Program-made: the position numbers and the translations under genes
Part shown: positions 8,241 through 18,990 of the stretch, piece after piece
Numbering within the stretch: position 1 is the stretch's first letter
Layout of the letters: every line of letters begins with the position of its first letter
NCBI RefSeq assembly: GCF_014196455.1
Contig: NZ_JACIDS010000003.1
Location: 868,001 to 932,000, forward strand
Direction: 5' to 3'
Origin: Kaistia hirudinis
GTDB taxonomy: Bacteria > Pseudomonadota > Alphaproteobacteria > Rhizobiales > Kaistiaceae
DNA: 64,000 nt
The notes under the pieces: model-generated
What the model was told of the DNA's origin: nothing
Seen by the model: the letters and a program-made list of their open reading frames with translations, nothing else
The model's database searches: none

Positions 8241-9977
8241 ATGGCCGGAGAGACAAAGAGCAAGCGCATCGACGAGACCGTCGTTGCCATGCGGCTGGCC
8301 GAGGCCTTCAGGCGCCACGGCGTGGATCATGTCTTCGGCCAGAGCATTCCGAGCGCCTTCCATCTCGCCGCGCCGCATGTCGGCATCCGGCAGATCGTCT
8401 ACCGGACGGAAAATGCCGGCGGCACCATGGCCGACGGCTATGCGCGGGTGACGCGGAAGGTCGGCGTGGTGACTGCGCAGAACGGTCCCGCCGCGACGCT
8501 TCTGGTGCCGCCGCTCGCCGAGGCGTTGAAGGCTTCGGTTCCCATGGTCGCGCTGGTCCAGGACGTGGCGCGCTCGCAGACCGACAAGAACGCCTTCCAG
8601 GAATTCGACCATGTCCGCCTGTTCGATTCCTGCGCGAAATGGGTCCGCCGGATCGAGGATGCGAGCCGCATCGACGACTATGTCGACATGGCCTTCGTCG
8701 CGGCGACCTCGGGCCGCCCGGGTCCTGCAGTGCTCATCGTTCCCGTGGATCTCCTGATCGAGACGGTCGGCCCCGCGCCGCTCGTCCCGCGCAAGAGCCA
8801 GTACGGCATGGCGCCGCTCGATAGGCCGACGCCCGATGCGGCGGCGATCGCGACCGCGGCGCGGCTTCTCGCCGAGGCGAAGGCGCCGCTGGTGATCGCC
8901 GGCGGCGGCGTCCACGGCTCGGATGCCAGCGCGGAACTCGCCCGACTGCAGGAGACGTTCCACCTACCGGTGGCGACCACCGTCATGGGCAAGGGCACCG
9001 TCTCGGAGCATCATCCGCTTTCGCTCGGCGTTGTCGGCTATTTCATGGGGGAGGGCGGCCGCAGCCGCGATCTCCGTCCGCTGATCGACGAGGCCGATGT
9101 CGTCCTGCTGATCGGCAACCGGACCAACCAGAACGGCACCGACAGCTGGTCGCTCTATCCGAATGCGGCGACCTTCATCCATCTCGATGTCGACCCGATG
9201 GAGATCGGCCGGAACTATGAGGCCGTGCGCCTCGTCGGCGATGCGCGGCGCGGCATACGCGCGCTCGGTGAGGCGATGGCGGGTCTCGACCTGTCGCGCC
9301 GCGTCGCCGCCCGCCCGGCCATCGAGGCGACGATCGCCGCTGCCCGCGCCGGCTGGGAGTCGCTGACCGCCCGCATCCGCACGCAGGACGCCGTCCCGAT
9401 CCGGCCGGAGCGCGTCATGGCCGTCATCGATGCCGCGTTGACGCCGGAGACGATCGTCACCACGGATGCGAGCTATTCCTCGATCTGGGCCGCGAACTAC
9501 CTGACCGCGGCGGAGGCTGGTGCGCGCTTCATCACCCCGCGCGGTCTTGCCGGCCTCGGCTGGGGGCTGCCGCTCGCCATCGGCGCCAGCCTGGCGCGGC
9601 CCGGCGCGCCGGTCATCACCATCGTCGGCGATGGCGGCTTCGGCCATGTCTGGTCGGAACTCGAAACGCTCAAGCGTCTCGACCTTCCCGTCATGACCAT
9701 CGTCCTCAACAACCAGATCCTTGGCTACCAGAAGGATTCGGAGGACGCGCTCTATGGCGAGCATACCGACGCAGTCTATTTCGCCCCGGTCGACCACGCC
9801 AAGATCGCCGAGGCCTGCGGCATCCGCGGCATCCGCGTCGAGGACGGCGCCGACTTGGCCGGCGTGCTGGCCGAGGCGCTGGCGAGCGGCAAGCCGGCGG
9901 TCATCGACGTGCTCACCGATTCCGGCGCACAGCCGCCGGTGACCGTCTATGCCGGCAAATTCGCCAGCCCGTTCTGA
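8241..9977 (+). CDS. ThDP-dependent enzyme, acetolactate-synthase-like
   Basis: 578-aa three-domain thiamine-diphosphate enzyme of the acetolactate synthase/benzoylformate decarboxylase superfamily. The catalytic glutamate is E57 in RTENAGGTMADGYA; the central domain spans about 195-330; the ThDP/Mg motif begins at GDGGFGHVW near residue 457 and ends at VLNNQ. It would cleave or join 2-oxo acids in the cytoplasm. The gene is not a biosynthetic ilvB, since no small subunit is present and it sits in a GntR-controlled operon with a zinc alcohol dehydrogenase. Substrate unknown. Confidence 0.85.
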   Translation: MAGETKSKRIDETVVAMRLAEAFRRHGVDHVFGQSIPSAFHLAAPHVGIRQIVYRTENAGGTMADGYARVTRKVGVVTAQNGPAATLLVPPLAEALKASVPMVALVQDVARSQTDKNAFQEFDHVRLFDSCAKWVRRIEDASRIDDYVDMAFVAATSGRPGPAVLIVPVDLLIETVGPAPLVPRKSQYGMAPLDRPTPDAAAIATAARLLAEAKAPLVIAGGGVHGSDASAELARLQETFHLPVATTVMGKGTVSEHHPLSLGVVGYFMGEGGRSRDLRPLIDEADVVLLIGNRTNQNGTDSWSLYPNAATFIHLDVDPMEIGRNYEAVRLVGDARRGIRALGEAMAGLDLSRRVAARPAIEATIAAARAGWESLTARIRTQDAVPIRPERVMAVIDAALTPETIVTTDASYSSIWAANYLTAAEAGARFITPRGLAGLGWGLPLAIGASLARPGAPVITIVGDGGFGHVWSELETLKRLDLPVMTIVLNNQILGYQKDSEDALYGEHTDAVYFAPVDHAKIAEACGIRGIRVEDGADLAGVLAEALASGKPAVIDVLTDSGAQPPVTVYAGKFASPF

Positions 9978-9997
9978 GCCCCGCGGAGCCGATGCGC

Positions 9998-11050
9998 ATG
10001 CTGGCGTTCCAGAAGACCGATGCGGCCTACGGACTGGCGCGGATGGAGGCCGCCGCCCCAGTCGTGGCGGCCGGCGACGATATCCTCATTGCGGTCGAGG
10101 CCGTCGGCATCTGCGGCAGCGACGTCCATGCCTATGAATGGACGGATGGCTATCAGTTCCTGGCCACGCATCTGCCGCGCACGCTCGGCCATGAAGTAAG
10201 CGGGCGTGTCGTCGACACGGGCAAGGACGTTGTCGGGTTTGCGCCAGGCGACCGTGTCGTCGTCGCGCCGGTGGTGGTCTGCGGCCATTGTTCGGCCTGT
10301 CGGATCGGCCAGCCGCAATTCTGCGCCAATCGCAGCATTGTCGGCTTCCACCGTGACGGCGCCTTTGCCGAGCGGGTCGTGGTGCCCGCCGCCAATTGCT
10401 TCCGCCTGCCGGACGGCGTCGATGCCGAACTCGGCGCGTTGATCGAGCCGCTCTGTGTCGCCGGCAATGCCGTCGATGTCGCTGCCGTGCAGTGGGGGGA
10501 TCGGGTCATCGTCATGGGCGCCGGCCCGATCGGGGTCGGCATCGCCTGGCTCGCGCGGCGCGCCGGCGCAACCAGCGTGCTGCTGATCGGCAAGGACGAC
10601 GGGGCGAGGCTCGCCGCGGCCCGGCGCCTCGGCCTCGAGCGTACGCTCGATCTCGACGAAGATGGAGACGCCAACGTGACCGCGCTGCTGGGCGGCGAGG
10701 CCGATATCGTGTTCGAGGCGACCGGCGTCCCGGAATCGATCGAAGCCGGGCTCGGCTGGCTGAGGCCGGGCGGCGTCCTCGTCGCGACCGGCATCCATGC
10801 CCGTCCCGTGCAGTTCGATCTGACGCGCTTCGTGCGGCTGAAGCAGCAGCTCCGCGCCGCCTATGATTCCTCGCCTGCGACCTTCGCCCGGATGCTGTCG
10901 ATCCTCGCCGAAAATGGCGAGGCGCTGCGCGCGATGATCACGCATCGCCTGCCGCTTGCGGCGACGCTCGAAGGCTTCGAGATCGCGGCCAGCCGGCAGG
11001 CGCTCAAGGTGATGCTGTTGGCCGATTCCGATCGCGCGGTGACGCCATGA
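9998..11050 (+). CDS. zinc-dependent alcohol/polyol dehydrogenase (MDR)
   Basis: About 350-aa medium-chain dehydrogenase of the sorbitol/threonine dehydrogenase type. Catalytic zinc ligands are C39 in GICGSDVH and H65/E66 in TLGHE. The structural zinc is bound by C95, C98, C101 and C109 (CGHCSACRIGQPQFC). The nucleotide fold starts at MGAGPIGVG. It would oxidise a secondary alcohol or polyol with NAD(P). ATG 9998 lies 9 nt after GGAG; ATG 9992 is two codons earlier but only 3 nt from it. It is the second gene after the ThDP enzyme, 20 bp downstream, and so probably shares its promoter. Confidence 0.87.
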   Translation: MLAFQKTDAAYGLARMEAAAPVVAAGDDILIAVEAVGICGSDVHAYEWTDGYQFLATHLPRTLGHEVSGRVVDTGKDVVGFAPGDRVVVAPVVVCGHCSACRIGQPQFCANRSIVGFHRDGAFAERVVVPAANCFRLPDGVDAELGALIEPLCVAGNAVDVAAVQWGDRVIVMGAGPIGVGIAWLARRAGATSVLLIGKDDGARLAAARRLGLERTLDLDEDGDANVTALLGGEADIVFEATGVPESIEAGLGWLRPGGVLVATGIHARPVQFDLTRFVRLKQQLRAAYDSSPATFARMLSILAENGEALRAMITHRLPLAATLEGFEIAASRQALKVMLLADSDRAVTP

Positions 11051-11076
11051 GCGCCGCTCTGGCTTTCGGCGTCCGC

Positions 11077-11793
11077 TCAGCCGCGCTGGCGCAGTCGCGT
11101 CGCGGCGTTGCGCAAATGCTGCTCCGCCGCCAGGCGCGCGGCATCCTTGTTGCCCTCGGCAATCGCCTTGTAGATCTCGCGATGCTCCTGCTGGACGAGG
11201 TCCGTCAGGCCGGCGCGCGAACTGTTGGCGCGCGCCTCGCGGATCAGGTGGCGAACCCGGTTCTCGAGGAAGGCGGCAAAGGAGATGAAGAACTCGTTGT
11301 TCGTCGCGGCCGAGATCTGGGCGTGGAACTGGAGGTCTTCGTCGATGCCGGTCTCGTTGCGGCGGATCGCATCCTCCATCGCGTCGAGTGCGGACTTGAT
11401 CCGCGCGAGTTCCTCGGGCGAGCGCCGTTCCGCGGCGAGGCCGGCGGCGGCGGATTCATGGGCGAGGAGAAATTCGAGCACCCGGTCCAGTTCGTCCCGG
11501 TCGCTCAAATCCGCCTCGGCGAGGCGGAACGTCGCCTCCGGCGGCTGGCCGGAGACGAAGATGCCGCGACCCTGATAGCTCTCGAGGACGCCGCCCTGCT
11601 TCAGCGCGCTGATCGCCTCGCGCACCACCGCGCGGCTGACGCCGAAGGTCGCGCACAGCGAGCTCTCCGTCGGAAGCCGCTCGCCGGGACGGAACACGCC
11701 GCGGTCGATCTCGGCGCGCAAAATATCCGCGATCTTGTTAGCGTAGCTGCGAGGAGGCGCCAAACGCCGGTTAGCCGTGTCCATACCGCTCAT
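11077..11793 (-). CDS. GntR-family regulator (FadR/FCD type)
   Basis: 238-aa repressor with an N-terminal winged helix (residues about 12-80, including LPTESSLCATFGVSRAVVREAISAL) and a C-terminal FCD domain with conserved acid and histidines (DLQFHAQI, QEHREI). Start ATG 11793 has GGAG at 6-7 nt. It is divergent from the ribose-type ABC operon. Two near-identical TTGTCxGGCAA dyads, one in its own upstream region and one before the operon ending at 18991, make it the likely regulator of both units. Confidence 0.88.
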   Translation of the reverse strand: MSGMDTANRRLAPPRSYANKIADILRAEIDRGVFRPGERLPTESSLCATFGVSRAVVREAISALKQGGVLESYQGRGIFVSGQPPEATFRLAEADLSDRDELDRVLEFLLAHESAAAGLAAERRSPEELARIKSALDAMEDAIRRNETGIDEDLQFHAQISAATNNEFFISFAAFLENRVRHLIREARANSSRAGLTDLVQQEHREIYKAIAEGNKDAARLAAEQHLRNAATRLRQRG

Positions 11794-12131
11794 CTATCGC
11801 TCCGCCAGAATCCGGGGCGCTACCACCATAGCACGTAACTAAGCGTAACGTGGGATACGAGCAAGCCGGCAATCTCATTAGTAGCTTGTCAGGCAAGCTG
11901 ATTAGTGCCATAGAGTCGTCAACAGCACGGCGGGCCTGATGCCGCCGATCGTCGTCCTAGCGGCACGACGAGCCTTGGGAGGGGCACATGCAATCGGAAC
12001 CGTGGTCGCGATCCGTCGGCGCCAGCGCCGTCCTGTCGATCCGACGCTCGTTGATCCAGGACAGATAGCCGGTCGCCCGGGCCATCCAATGTGCATTCTC
12101 CGTGAAGGCGGGAGAGTGAAGGGAGTCGTGA
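11794..12131. other. divergent intergenic region with 5' leader of ABC operon
   Basis: 338 bp between the GntR gene and the first permease. It carries the dyad at 11883-11899. A possible -35 TTGTCA at 11886 lies inside the dyad with a weak CATAGA 17 nt later. The following roughly 220 bp contain no convincing ORF. A GGGAG ribosome site precedes the permease ATG at 12132. Confidence 0.5.
11883..11899. promoter_or_regulatory. GntR operator, copy 1 of a shared pair
   Basis: AGCTTGTCAGGCAAGCT has 6-bp perfect arms around TCAGG and overlaps the presumed -35 of the ABC operon. The core differs at one central base from the dyad at 25594-25622. TTGTC.GGCAA resembles FadR-type GntR sites. Probably bound by the adjacent GntR protein. 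Confidence 0.7.
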
Positions 12132-13127
12132 ATGTCGGCTAGTCAAACCGAGCAGCGCCGGGGTGGGTTCAAGCTCACTCAGGAGAACATCGTGTTCTTC
12201 ATCGCGCTGCTGCTCTTCATCGGCTTTTCCGTCTTGCTTCCGGGCTTTTTCGATACGTCGAACCTGCTCTCCCTCGTCCAGAACGTCGCGATCCTCGGCA
12301 TTCTCGGCATCGGCATGGGCATCGTCGTCATCGGCCGCGGCATCGATCTCGCCATGGTCGCGACCATGGCGCTGTCCACCGCCTGGACCGTGGCGCTGAT
12401 CAATCGCGGCTTCGGGACGGGCGAGGCGATCGGCCTCGGGCTCGCCTTCGCCGCCGCCGTCGGCATCATCATGGGCGTGCTCGTCGCCTATGTCGAAATC
12501 CCCGCGATCTTCGCGACGCTGGCCATGTCGACCGTGATCTATGGCTTCGGTCGCCTGGCGCTGGTCGATCTCGACGTCATCTATCTGCCGGACAATGCGA
12601 TCTGGCTGCGGTCGATCTCGAACTCGTTCCTCGGCGTGCCGCTGCCCGTGATCTGGTTCTCGGTCCTGGCGATCCTCGCCTATCTGTTCCTGCGCTTCAC
12701 CAAATGGGGGCGCTACTTCTACGCGATCGGCGACAACCGCGCCGCGGCGCGCATCACCGGCATTCCCGTCCGGCCGATGACCGTCATCCAGTATCTGATC
12801 TCGTCGATCATCGCCTTCGGCGCCGGCCTCATAACCGCCTCGCTGCTCGCCTCGGTCAATATCCGCGTGGCGCAGTCGACCATGGTCTACGACGTCATCC
12901 TCGTTGTCGTCCTCGGCGGTATCGGCCTGAGCGGCGGCAAGGGCGGCGTCCGCAACATCCTGGTCGGCACGATCCTGATCGGCATCCTGCTCAATGGAAT
13001 GACGATCCTCGATATGCCTTTCACCATGCAGAACATCGTCAAGGGAACGGTTCTGCTCATCGCGATCATCGTCGACAGCCTGGCTAATCCACGCGACGAG
13101 CAGACGGCTCAGCAGGGCGACATCTGA
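12132..13127 (+). CDS. ribose-type ABC importer permease
   Basis: 331-aa inner-membrane subunit of the RbsC/BPD_transp_2 family with eight to ten hydrophobic segments. The cytoplasmic loop KWGRYFYAIGDNRAAARITGI that contacts the ATPase and the GGIGLSGGKG segment are typical. It pairs with a second permease, part of the fusion protein at 14241, to form a heterodimeric channel. It is the first gene of the operon, 25 bp before the binding protein. Confidence 0.9.
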   Translation: MSASQTEQRRGGFKLTQENIVFFIALLLFIGFSVLLPGFFDTSNLLSLVQNVAILGILGIGMGIVVIGRGIDLAMVATMALSTAWTVALINRGFGTGEAIGLGLAFAAAVGIIMGVLVAYVEIPAIFATLAMSTVIYGFGRLALVDLDVIYLPDNAIWLRSISNSFLGVPLPVIWFSVLAILAYLFLRFTKWGRYFYAIGDNRAAARITGIPVRPMTVIQYLISSIIAFGAGLITASLLASVNIRVAQSTMVYDVILVVVLGGIGLSGGKGGVRNILVGTILIGILLNGMTILDMPFTMQNIVKGTVLLIAIIVDSLANPRDEQTAQQGDI

Positions 13128-13152
13128 TCACCTGAATTCGGAGGAGGAAATC

Positions 13153-14169
13153 ATGAAGACGTTTATCGGAAGAACATTGGCTGCCCTGTTGGCGCTCGGG
13201 TCCGTCTCGACGGCCCTGGCCGAGCAGTTCGATGATGGGCTCGCCCCGTCCTATTACGACACCTTCAAGGGCAAGAAGGTCGTGTTCCTGCCGCTCGCCA
13301 TGAGCTTCGACCTGCCGCAGGTCTGGGCCAAGGCGATGGAGACGCAGGGCAAGCGCCTCGGCTACGACTTCTCGGTGCGCGATCCGAACTGGAGCAGCGA
13401 CGCGGGCGCGCAGGCGCTGACGACGCTGATCACGGAGAAGCCGGACCTCCTCGTCGTCCATAACCCGGACATGCAGGTCTATGCGCGGCTGCTGCAGCGC
13501 GCGCAGAAGGAAGGCATCCCGGTCATCCAGATCAATCTGAAGTCGGTTGCGACCACCGACGCCTATGTCGGCGTCAACTGGTACGAGGTCGGCCTGCATC
13601 AGGCGAAGATGGCCGTCGACGCCTGCAGCCCCGCCGCCGGCAAGAGCGGCAAGATCGCCATCATGCAGGGCACGCCGACCAATCCGAACAACGCCATCAC
13701 CATGACGGCGATCGAGGATACGCTGGCGCAGCATCCCGATATCAAGGTGGTCTCCAGCCAGTCGGCTGACTGGGACGCGACCAAGGCGCATGCGGTGGCC
13801 TCGACCGTCATCAAGCAGAACCCGGACCTCTGCGCCTATGTCGGCCTCTGGGAGGTCATGGATGCCGGCGTCGCCGCGGCGATCCGCGAGGCCGGCAAGA
13901 CCGGCGCCATCCAGCTGATCACCAATGGCGGTGGCCAGAAGCCGGCCTGCGACAATATCGAGAACGGCACCTTCAACGGTTATGTCAGCTATGACGCGAT
14001 CGGCCAGGCCCGCGATCTGACCGACGCCATCGCTCAGGTGCTGCAGGTCAAGGCCACGCCCGGTTCCCAGCCCTACGGCATCTACACGCCGATCAAGGAC
14101 ATCTCGCGCGAGACCATGCGCGCGAATTCCTGCTGGACCATGGAAGACGTCGCCGCCGCGCCGTTCTGA
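13153..14169 (+). CDS. periplasmic sugar-binding protein, RbsB-like
   Basis: 338-aa periplasmic binding protein of the ribose-type (Peripla_BP_4) family. A signal peptide covers about residues 1-23 (STALA-EQ). The two-lobed fold is recognisable from VVFLPLAM, DLLVVHNPD, GIPVIQINLKS and YVGLWEVMDAG. Ligand is unknown: ribose-type proteins bind pentoses, hexoses, polyols and autoinducers. GGAGGA precedes the ATG. A strong hairpin follows the stop codon. Confidence 0.9.
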   Translation: MKTFIGRTLAALLALGSVSTALAEQFDDGLAPSYYDTFKGKKVVFLPLAMSFDLPQVWAKAMETQGKRLGYDFSVRDPNWSSDAGAQALTTLITEKPDLLVVHNPDMQVYARLLQRAQKEGIPVIQINLKSVATTDAYVGVNWYEVGLHQAKMAVDACSPAAGKSGKIAIMQGTPTNPNNAITMTAIEDTLAQHPDIKVVSSQSADWDATKAHAVASTVIKQNPDLCAYVGLWEVMDAGVAAAIREAGKTGAIQLITNGGGQKPACDNIENGTFNGYVSYDAIGQARDLTDAIAQVLQVKATPGSQPYGIYTPIKDISRETMRANSCWTMEDVAAAPF

Positions 14170-14175
14170 GCCTGA

Positions 14176-14206
14176 GGCAGCTCCGCCGGCACGCGGCGGA
14201 GCTGCC
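14176..14206 (+). terminator. intercistronic hairpin after the binding-protein gene
   Basis: Perfect 13-bp stem GGCAGCTCCGCCG paired with CGGCGGAGCTGCC, loop of 5 nt, followed by CTTTCG and no real T-run. It lies inside the operon 7 bp after the binding-protein stop. It probably protects the mRNA 3' end or partly attenuates, giving more binding protein than membrane subunits. Confidence 0.6.
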
Positions 14207-14240
14207 CTTTCGTGACCACGAGATCTTGAGGCGTCGCGAC

Positions 14241-16361
14241 ATGTCGGTTTCTGAATCCTTTGCCAAATGGCGATACCGGCTCGTGCCGGATCACCTGCTC
14301 GGCGAGGTGCTCTCGAAGAACTGGATCGACAACACGATCCCGTTCCTCTTCCTCATCATCGTGGTCGTGCTGTTCCAGTCGCTGATCCCGGGCTTTCTCT
14401 CGATCGCCGGGTTCGCCGATCTGGCCCGCCAATTGGGCGAGGTCGCCTTCGTCGCGATCGGGCTCGCCATCGTCATGCTGGCCGGCGGCATCGATCTGTC
14501 CGTCGGCTCGGTCTTCGCGCTTGCCAATTTCGCGGCGCTTGCCTTCATCAACTATCTCGGCTGGCCGCTTTATCTCGCCATTCCCGCCGTCGCCGCCATC
14601 GGGGCCTTTGTCGGCCTGATCAACGGCCTGCTCGTCGGCTATCTGCGGCTCCGCGCCTTCCTGACGACGCTGGCGACGCTGATCATCGTGCGCGCCGTCG
14701 TCGACCTGCTCATCCTCGCCTATGCCCGCAAGGTGGCGATGACGATGAGCGATTCCGACGCCTGGCTGTTCCTCGGCGAAGGCGACCTCTTCGGCGTGCC
14801 GTTCAATTTCGTCCTGCTCGTCGCCGTCGCCATCATCGCCCATCTGGTACTGAGCCGCTCGCGCTATGGCTGGCACATCCTGGCGGTCGGCGGCTCGCGC
14901 CGCTCGGCCTATAATGCCGGCATCGCGGTCCGCCGCACCATCTGCATCACCTATGTCATCTCCGGCATGTTCGCCGCGATCGGCGGCCTGTTCTATGCCG
15001 CGCGGCTCGGCAGCGTCGGTCCGGACACCGGCATCGGCCTTGAAGTGACCGTGCTCACGGCGGCCGTTCTCGGCGGCGTCAGCCTCGGCGGCGGTCGCGG
15101 CTCGATCTTCAAGGCGCTGCTTGGCACCGCGATCGTGCTCCTCGTCACCAACAGCCTGATCCGCCTCAACATGCCGAGCGGCGCGACGCCGCTGGTGCTC
15201 GGTCTGCTCCTGCTGCTCGCCGTCGCGGTCGATATCCGCTGGCTCAAGAACCGCCACAAGCTGCTGTCGCGGGTCTATGTGTCGCCGACCTATTTCGAGC
15301 TGCCGCAGCGTCCGGCGACCGAAGCCGGCTCCGCTTCGCCCTATGCCGTCAACGACGCCTTCCACGGCGTCGAGGCCATCGGCCTCGGCGAGCTGGACGG
15401 CCCAGAAGACATGATCTTCGACAGCAAGGACAATCTCTATACCGGCGGCCGGCAGGGTGACATCGTCCGCTTCCTGGCGCCGGACTACCGGACGTCCGAA
15501 GTCTTCGTGCATCTCGGCGGCTTCCCGCTCGGCCTCGCCTTCGACGCGAAAGACAATCTCCACGCCTGCGTTGCCGGCATGGGCGTCTACATGGTCACGC
15601 CCGAGCGCGAGATCGTCCGCCTGTCGGATGAGACCAACCGCAGCCTCTTCTCGATCATCGACGATTCCCGCATCCGCATGGCCGATGATCTCGACATCGC
15701 GCCTGACGGCCGCGTCTTCTTCAGCGAGGCGACGGTGCGCTATGGCGTGTCCGATTGGGCCGTCGATGCGCTCGAGGGCCGCGGCAATGGCCGCATCATC
15801 GCCTATGATCCGCGCACCAAGTCGACGCGCACCGTCCTCTCCGGCCGGATCTTCCCCAATGGCATCTGCATGGTCGGCGACGGTGAATCGCTGCTCTTCG
15901 CAGAGACCTGGGCCTGCCGGATCAGCCGGTTCTGGTTTGCTGGCCCGAAGAAGGGGAAGGTCGAGACCGTCGTCGCCGATCTCCCGGGCTATCCCGACAA
16001 TCTGAACAGGGCATCCGACGGACGCTTCTGGGTCGCGCTGGCCGGCATGCGCTCGCCCGTCTTCGACATGAGCCTCACCGTGCCGTCCTTCCGCCGCCGC
16101 ATGGCGCAGCGCGTCGCCATGGATGAATGGCTCTACCCGAACCTGAACACCGGCTGCGTGGTCAAGGTGTCGCTCGACGGGACCGTGACGGAATCGCTCT
16201 GGGATCTCGGCGGCGCCTCGCATCCGCAGATCACCTCGGTGCGCGAGCACAAGGGCTATCTCTATCTCGGCGGCATCAACAACAACCGCATCGGCCGCCA
16301 CAAGCTGGCGGATGCGGATCCGTCCTGGACCAGCCAGCACGCCTATTGGGGACAGCCCTGA
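14241..16361 (+). CDS. fusion of RbsC-type permease with strictosidine-synthase/SMP-30-like beta-propeller
   Basis: 706-aa two-module protein. Residues about 1-335 form a complete RbsC-type membrane subunit (LAGGIDLSVGSV, GWHILAVGGSRRSAYNAGI, GGVSLGGGRGS). Residues about 345-706 form a soluble six-bladed propeller of the strictosidine synthase/SMP-30 lactonase group. Metal-ligand positions appear intact: glutamate in GPEDM (about 387), PNG (about 538) and PDN (about 585). Permease topology puts the ends of this family in the cytoplasm, so the propeller would meet the substrate as it enters; this is inference. ATG 14241 follows GAGG; a TTG at 14226 is less likely. Stop and next start overlap as TGATG. 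Confidence 0.85.
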   Translation: MSVSESFAKWRYRLVPDHLLGEVLSKNWIDNTIPFLFLIIVVVLFQSLIPGFLSIAGFADLARQLGEVAFVAIGLAIVMLAGGIDLSVGSVFALANFAALAFINYLGWPLYLAIPAVAAIGAFVGLINGLLVGYLRLRAFLTTLATLIIVRAVVDLLILAYARKVAMTMSDSDAWLFLGEGDLFGVPFNFVLLVAVAIIAHLVLSRSRYGWHILAVGGSRRSAYNAGIAVRRTICITYVISGMFAAIGGLFYAARLGSVGPDTGIGLEVTVLTAAVLGGVSLGGGRGSIFKALLGTAIVLLVTNSLIRLNMPSGATPLVLGLLLLLAVAVDIRWLKNRHKLLSRVYVSPTYFELPQRPATEAGSASPYAVNDAFHGVEAIGLGELDGPEDMIFDSKDNLYTGGRQGDIVRFLAPDYRTSEVFVHLGGFPLGLAFDAKDNLHACVAGMGVYMVTPEREIVRLSDETNRSLFSIIDDSRIRMADDLDIAPDGRVFFSEATVRYGVSDWAVDALEGRGNGRIIAYDPRTKSTRTVLSGRIFPNGICMVGDGESLLFAETWACRISRFWFAGPKKGKVETVVADLPGYPDNLNRASDGRFWVALAGMRSPVFDMSLTVPSFRRRMAQRVAMDEWLYPNLNTGCVVKVSLDGTVTESLWDLGGASHPQITSVREHKGYLYLGGINNNRIGRHKLADADPSWTSQHAYWGQP

Positions 16362-17451
16362 TGTCGTTCCTCAAGCGAACCTATGATTCGATCTTCGGCG
16401 CCGGCGAAGCGGCGGTGACGGTGCCCCCGCTCGACGGTGCGCTGCTGCCGAACGATGCGCTGGATCAGGCCGAACTGGTCGCGACGGCAACTGCCGCGGA
16501 CAATCTCGTTCGCGACGGCGAGCGCTGCTTCTTCAGCAGCGGCGCCGAGCTGTTCCGCCTCGATCTCATGGACGGCGCGACGCCGGCGGGTCGCTTCGAT
16601 GCGCCGATCAGTGCGCTGGCCGCCGACGGCAAGGGCCCGCTCGCCATCGGCTTGAGCGGCAAGGGGCTGGTCATCCGGGGCGGGCAGCATGAGGGCCGCC
16701 GGCTCTCCGGCTTGTCCGAGGCGGATGCGGCCTGCATCACGGCCATCGCCTTCGACGGGCCGGACAAGCTCTTCCTCGCCGTCGGCTCCAGCCGGAACCG
16801 GCCGGAGGATTGGGCGCGCGATCTGATGGAGCGCAACCATCTCGGCTCCGTCTGGCAGGTCGACCTTGCGACCGGCGCTGCCCGGCGCATCGCCGACAAG
16901 CTCGGCTGGCCGGCGGGCCTTCTGGTTCGGAGGGGCGCCGGTCTCGTCGTCTCCGAGGCCTGGCGCCATCGCCTGATCGCCCTCGACGACAAGGGCCGGC
17001 ATACGGTCCTGCTCGACAATCTCCCGGCCTATCCTTCGCGCCTCCAAGCCGGCGAGGGCGGGCTCTGGCTTTCGCTGTTCGCGCCGCGCCGCCAACTGAT
17101 CGAATTCGTGCTGCGCGAGCCGGCCTTCCGGCGGAAGATGCTCAAGGAAATCGATCCCGCCCACTGGATGGCGCCGGCCCTCTCCTCGGGCAAGAGCTTC
17201 CTCGAGCCGCTGCAGGGCGGATCGGTGAAACAGCTCGGCGTCCTGAAGCCATGGGCGCCCTCGCGCTCCTACGGGCTCCTCGTTCGCCTCAACGAGGCGT
17301 TCCTGCCGGAAGCGAGCTTTCACAGCCGCGCCGACGGGGCGCGTCACGGGATTACCAGCAGCCTCGCGATCGGCGGCCGCGTCCTCGTGACGTCGAAAGG
17401 CGGAGGCGCCGTGCTCTCGATCGCGGCGGACGACAATCGCAGGGAAGTTGC

Positions 17452-17455
<4 letters not shown>
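16361..17455 (+). CDS. strictosidine-synthase-like propeller, degenerate paralogue
   Basis: 364-aa soluble protein without signal peptide. It resembles the propeller half of the preceding gene: VVSEAW against LLFAETW, FRRKM against FRRRM, and the same order of blades. The presumed metal ligands are lost: PNG is PAG (about 184) and PDN is PSR (about 223). That suggests a non-catalytic partner or a changed activity. It lies between permease fusion and ATPase, overlapping the former by TGATG and the latter by ATGA, so cotranslation is likely. Confidence 0.75.
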
Positions 17456-18957
<1,502 letters not shown>

Positions 18958-18958
18958 C

Positions 18959-18990
18959 GGCCGCCGACTGTTGCAAGGGAAGCGGCGGCC
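18959..18990. terminator. candidate terminator between convergent operons
   Basis: GGCCGCCG (18959-18966) pairs with CGGCGGCC (18983-18990) with a 16-nt loop. It fills the gap between the ABC operon and the convergent SDR gene. There is no T-run, so efficiency is uncertain. Confidence 0.45.

Noticed and set aside
8241-9977. Assignment as biosynthetic acetolactate synthase (ilvB)
   Set aside because: No small subunit gene, catabolic neighbours and a local GntR operator argue against a housekeeping role.
14082-16340. Minus-strand ORF of 752 codons
   Set aside because: Antisense to the permease-propeller fusion. Composition is Asp/Arg/Ala/Gly-rich with no fold, typical of a GC-rich shadow frame.
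16810-17451. Apparent 214-residue N-terminal extension of the ribose-type ATPase
   Set aside because: This stretch is out of frame with the propeller gene it overlaps and is low-complexity Arg/Ala. ATGATGA at 17452 with AGGGAAG is the clear start.
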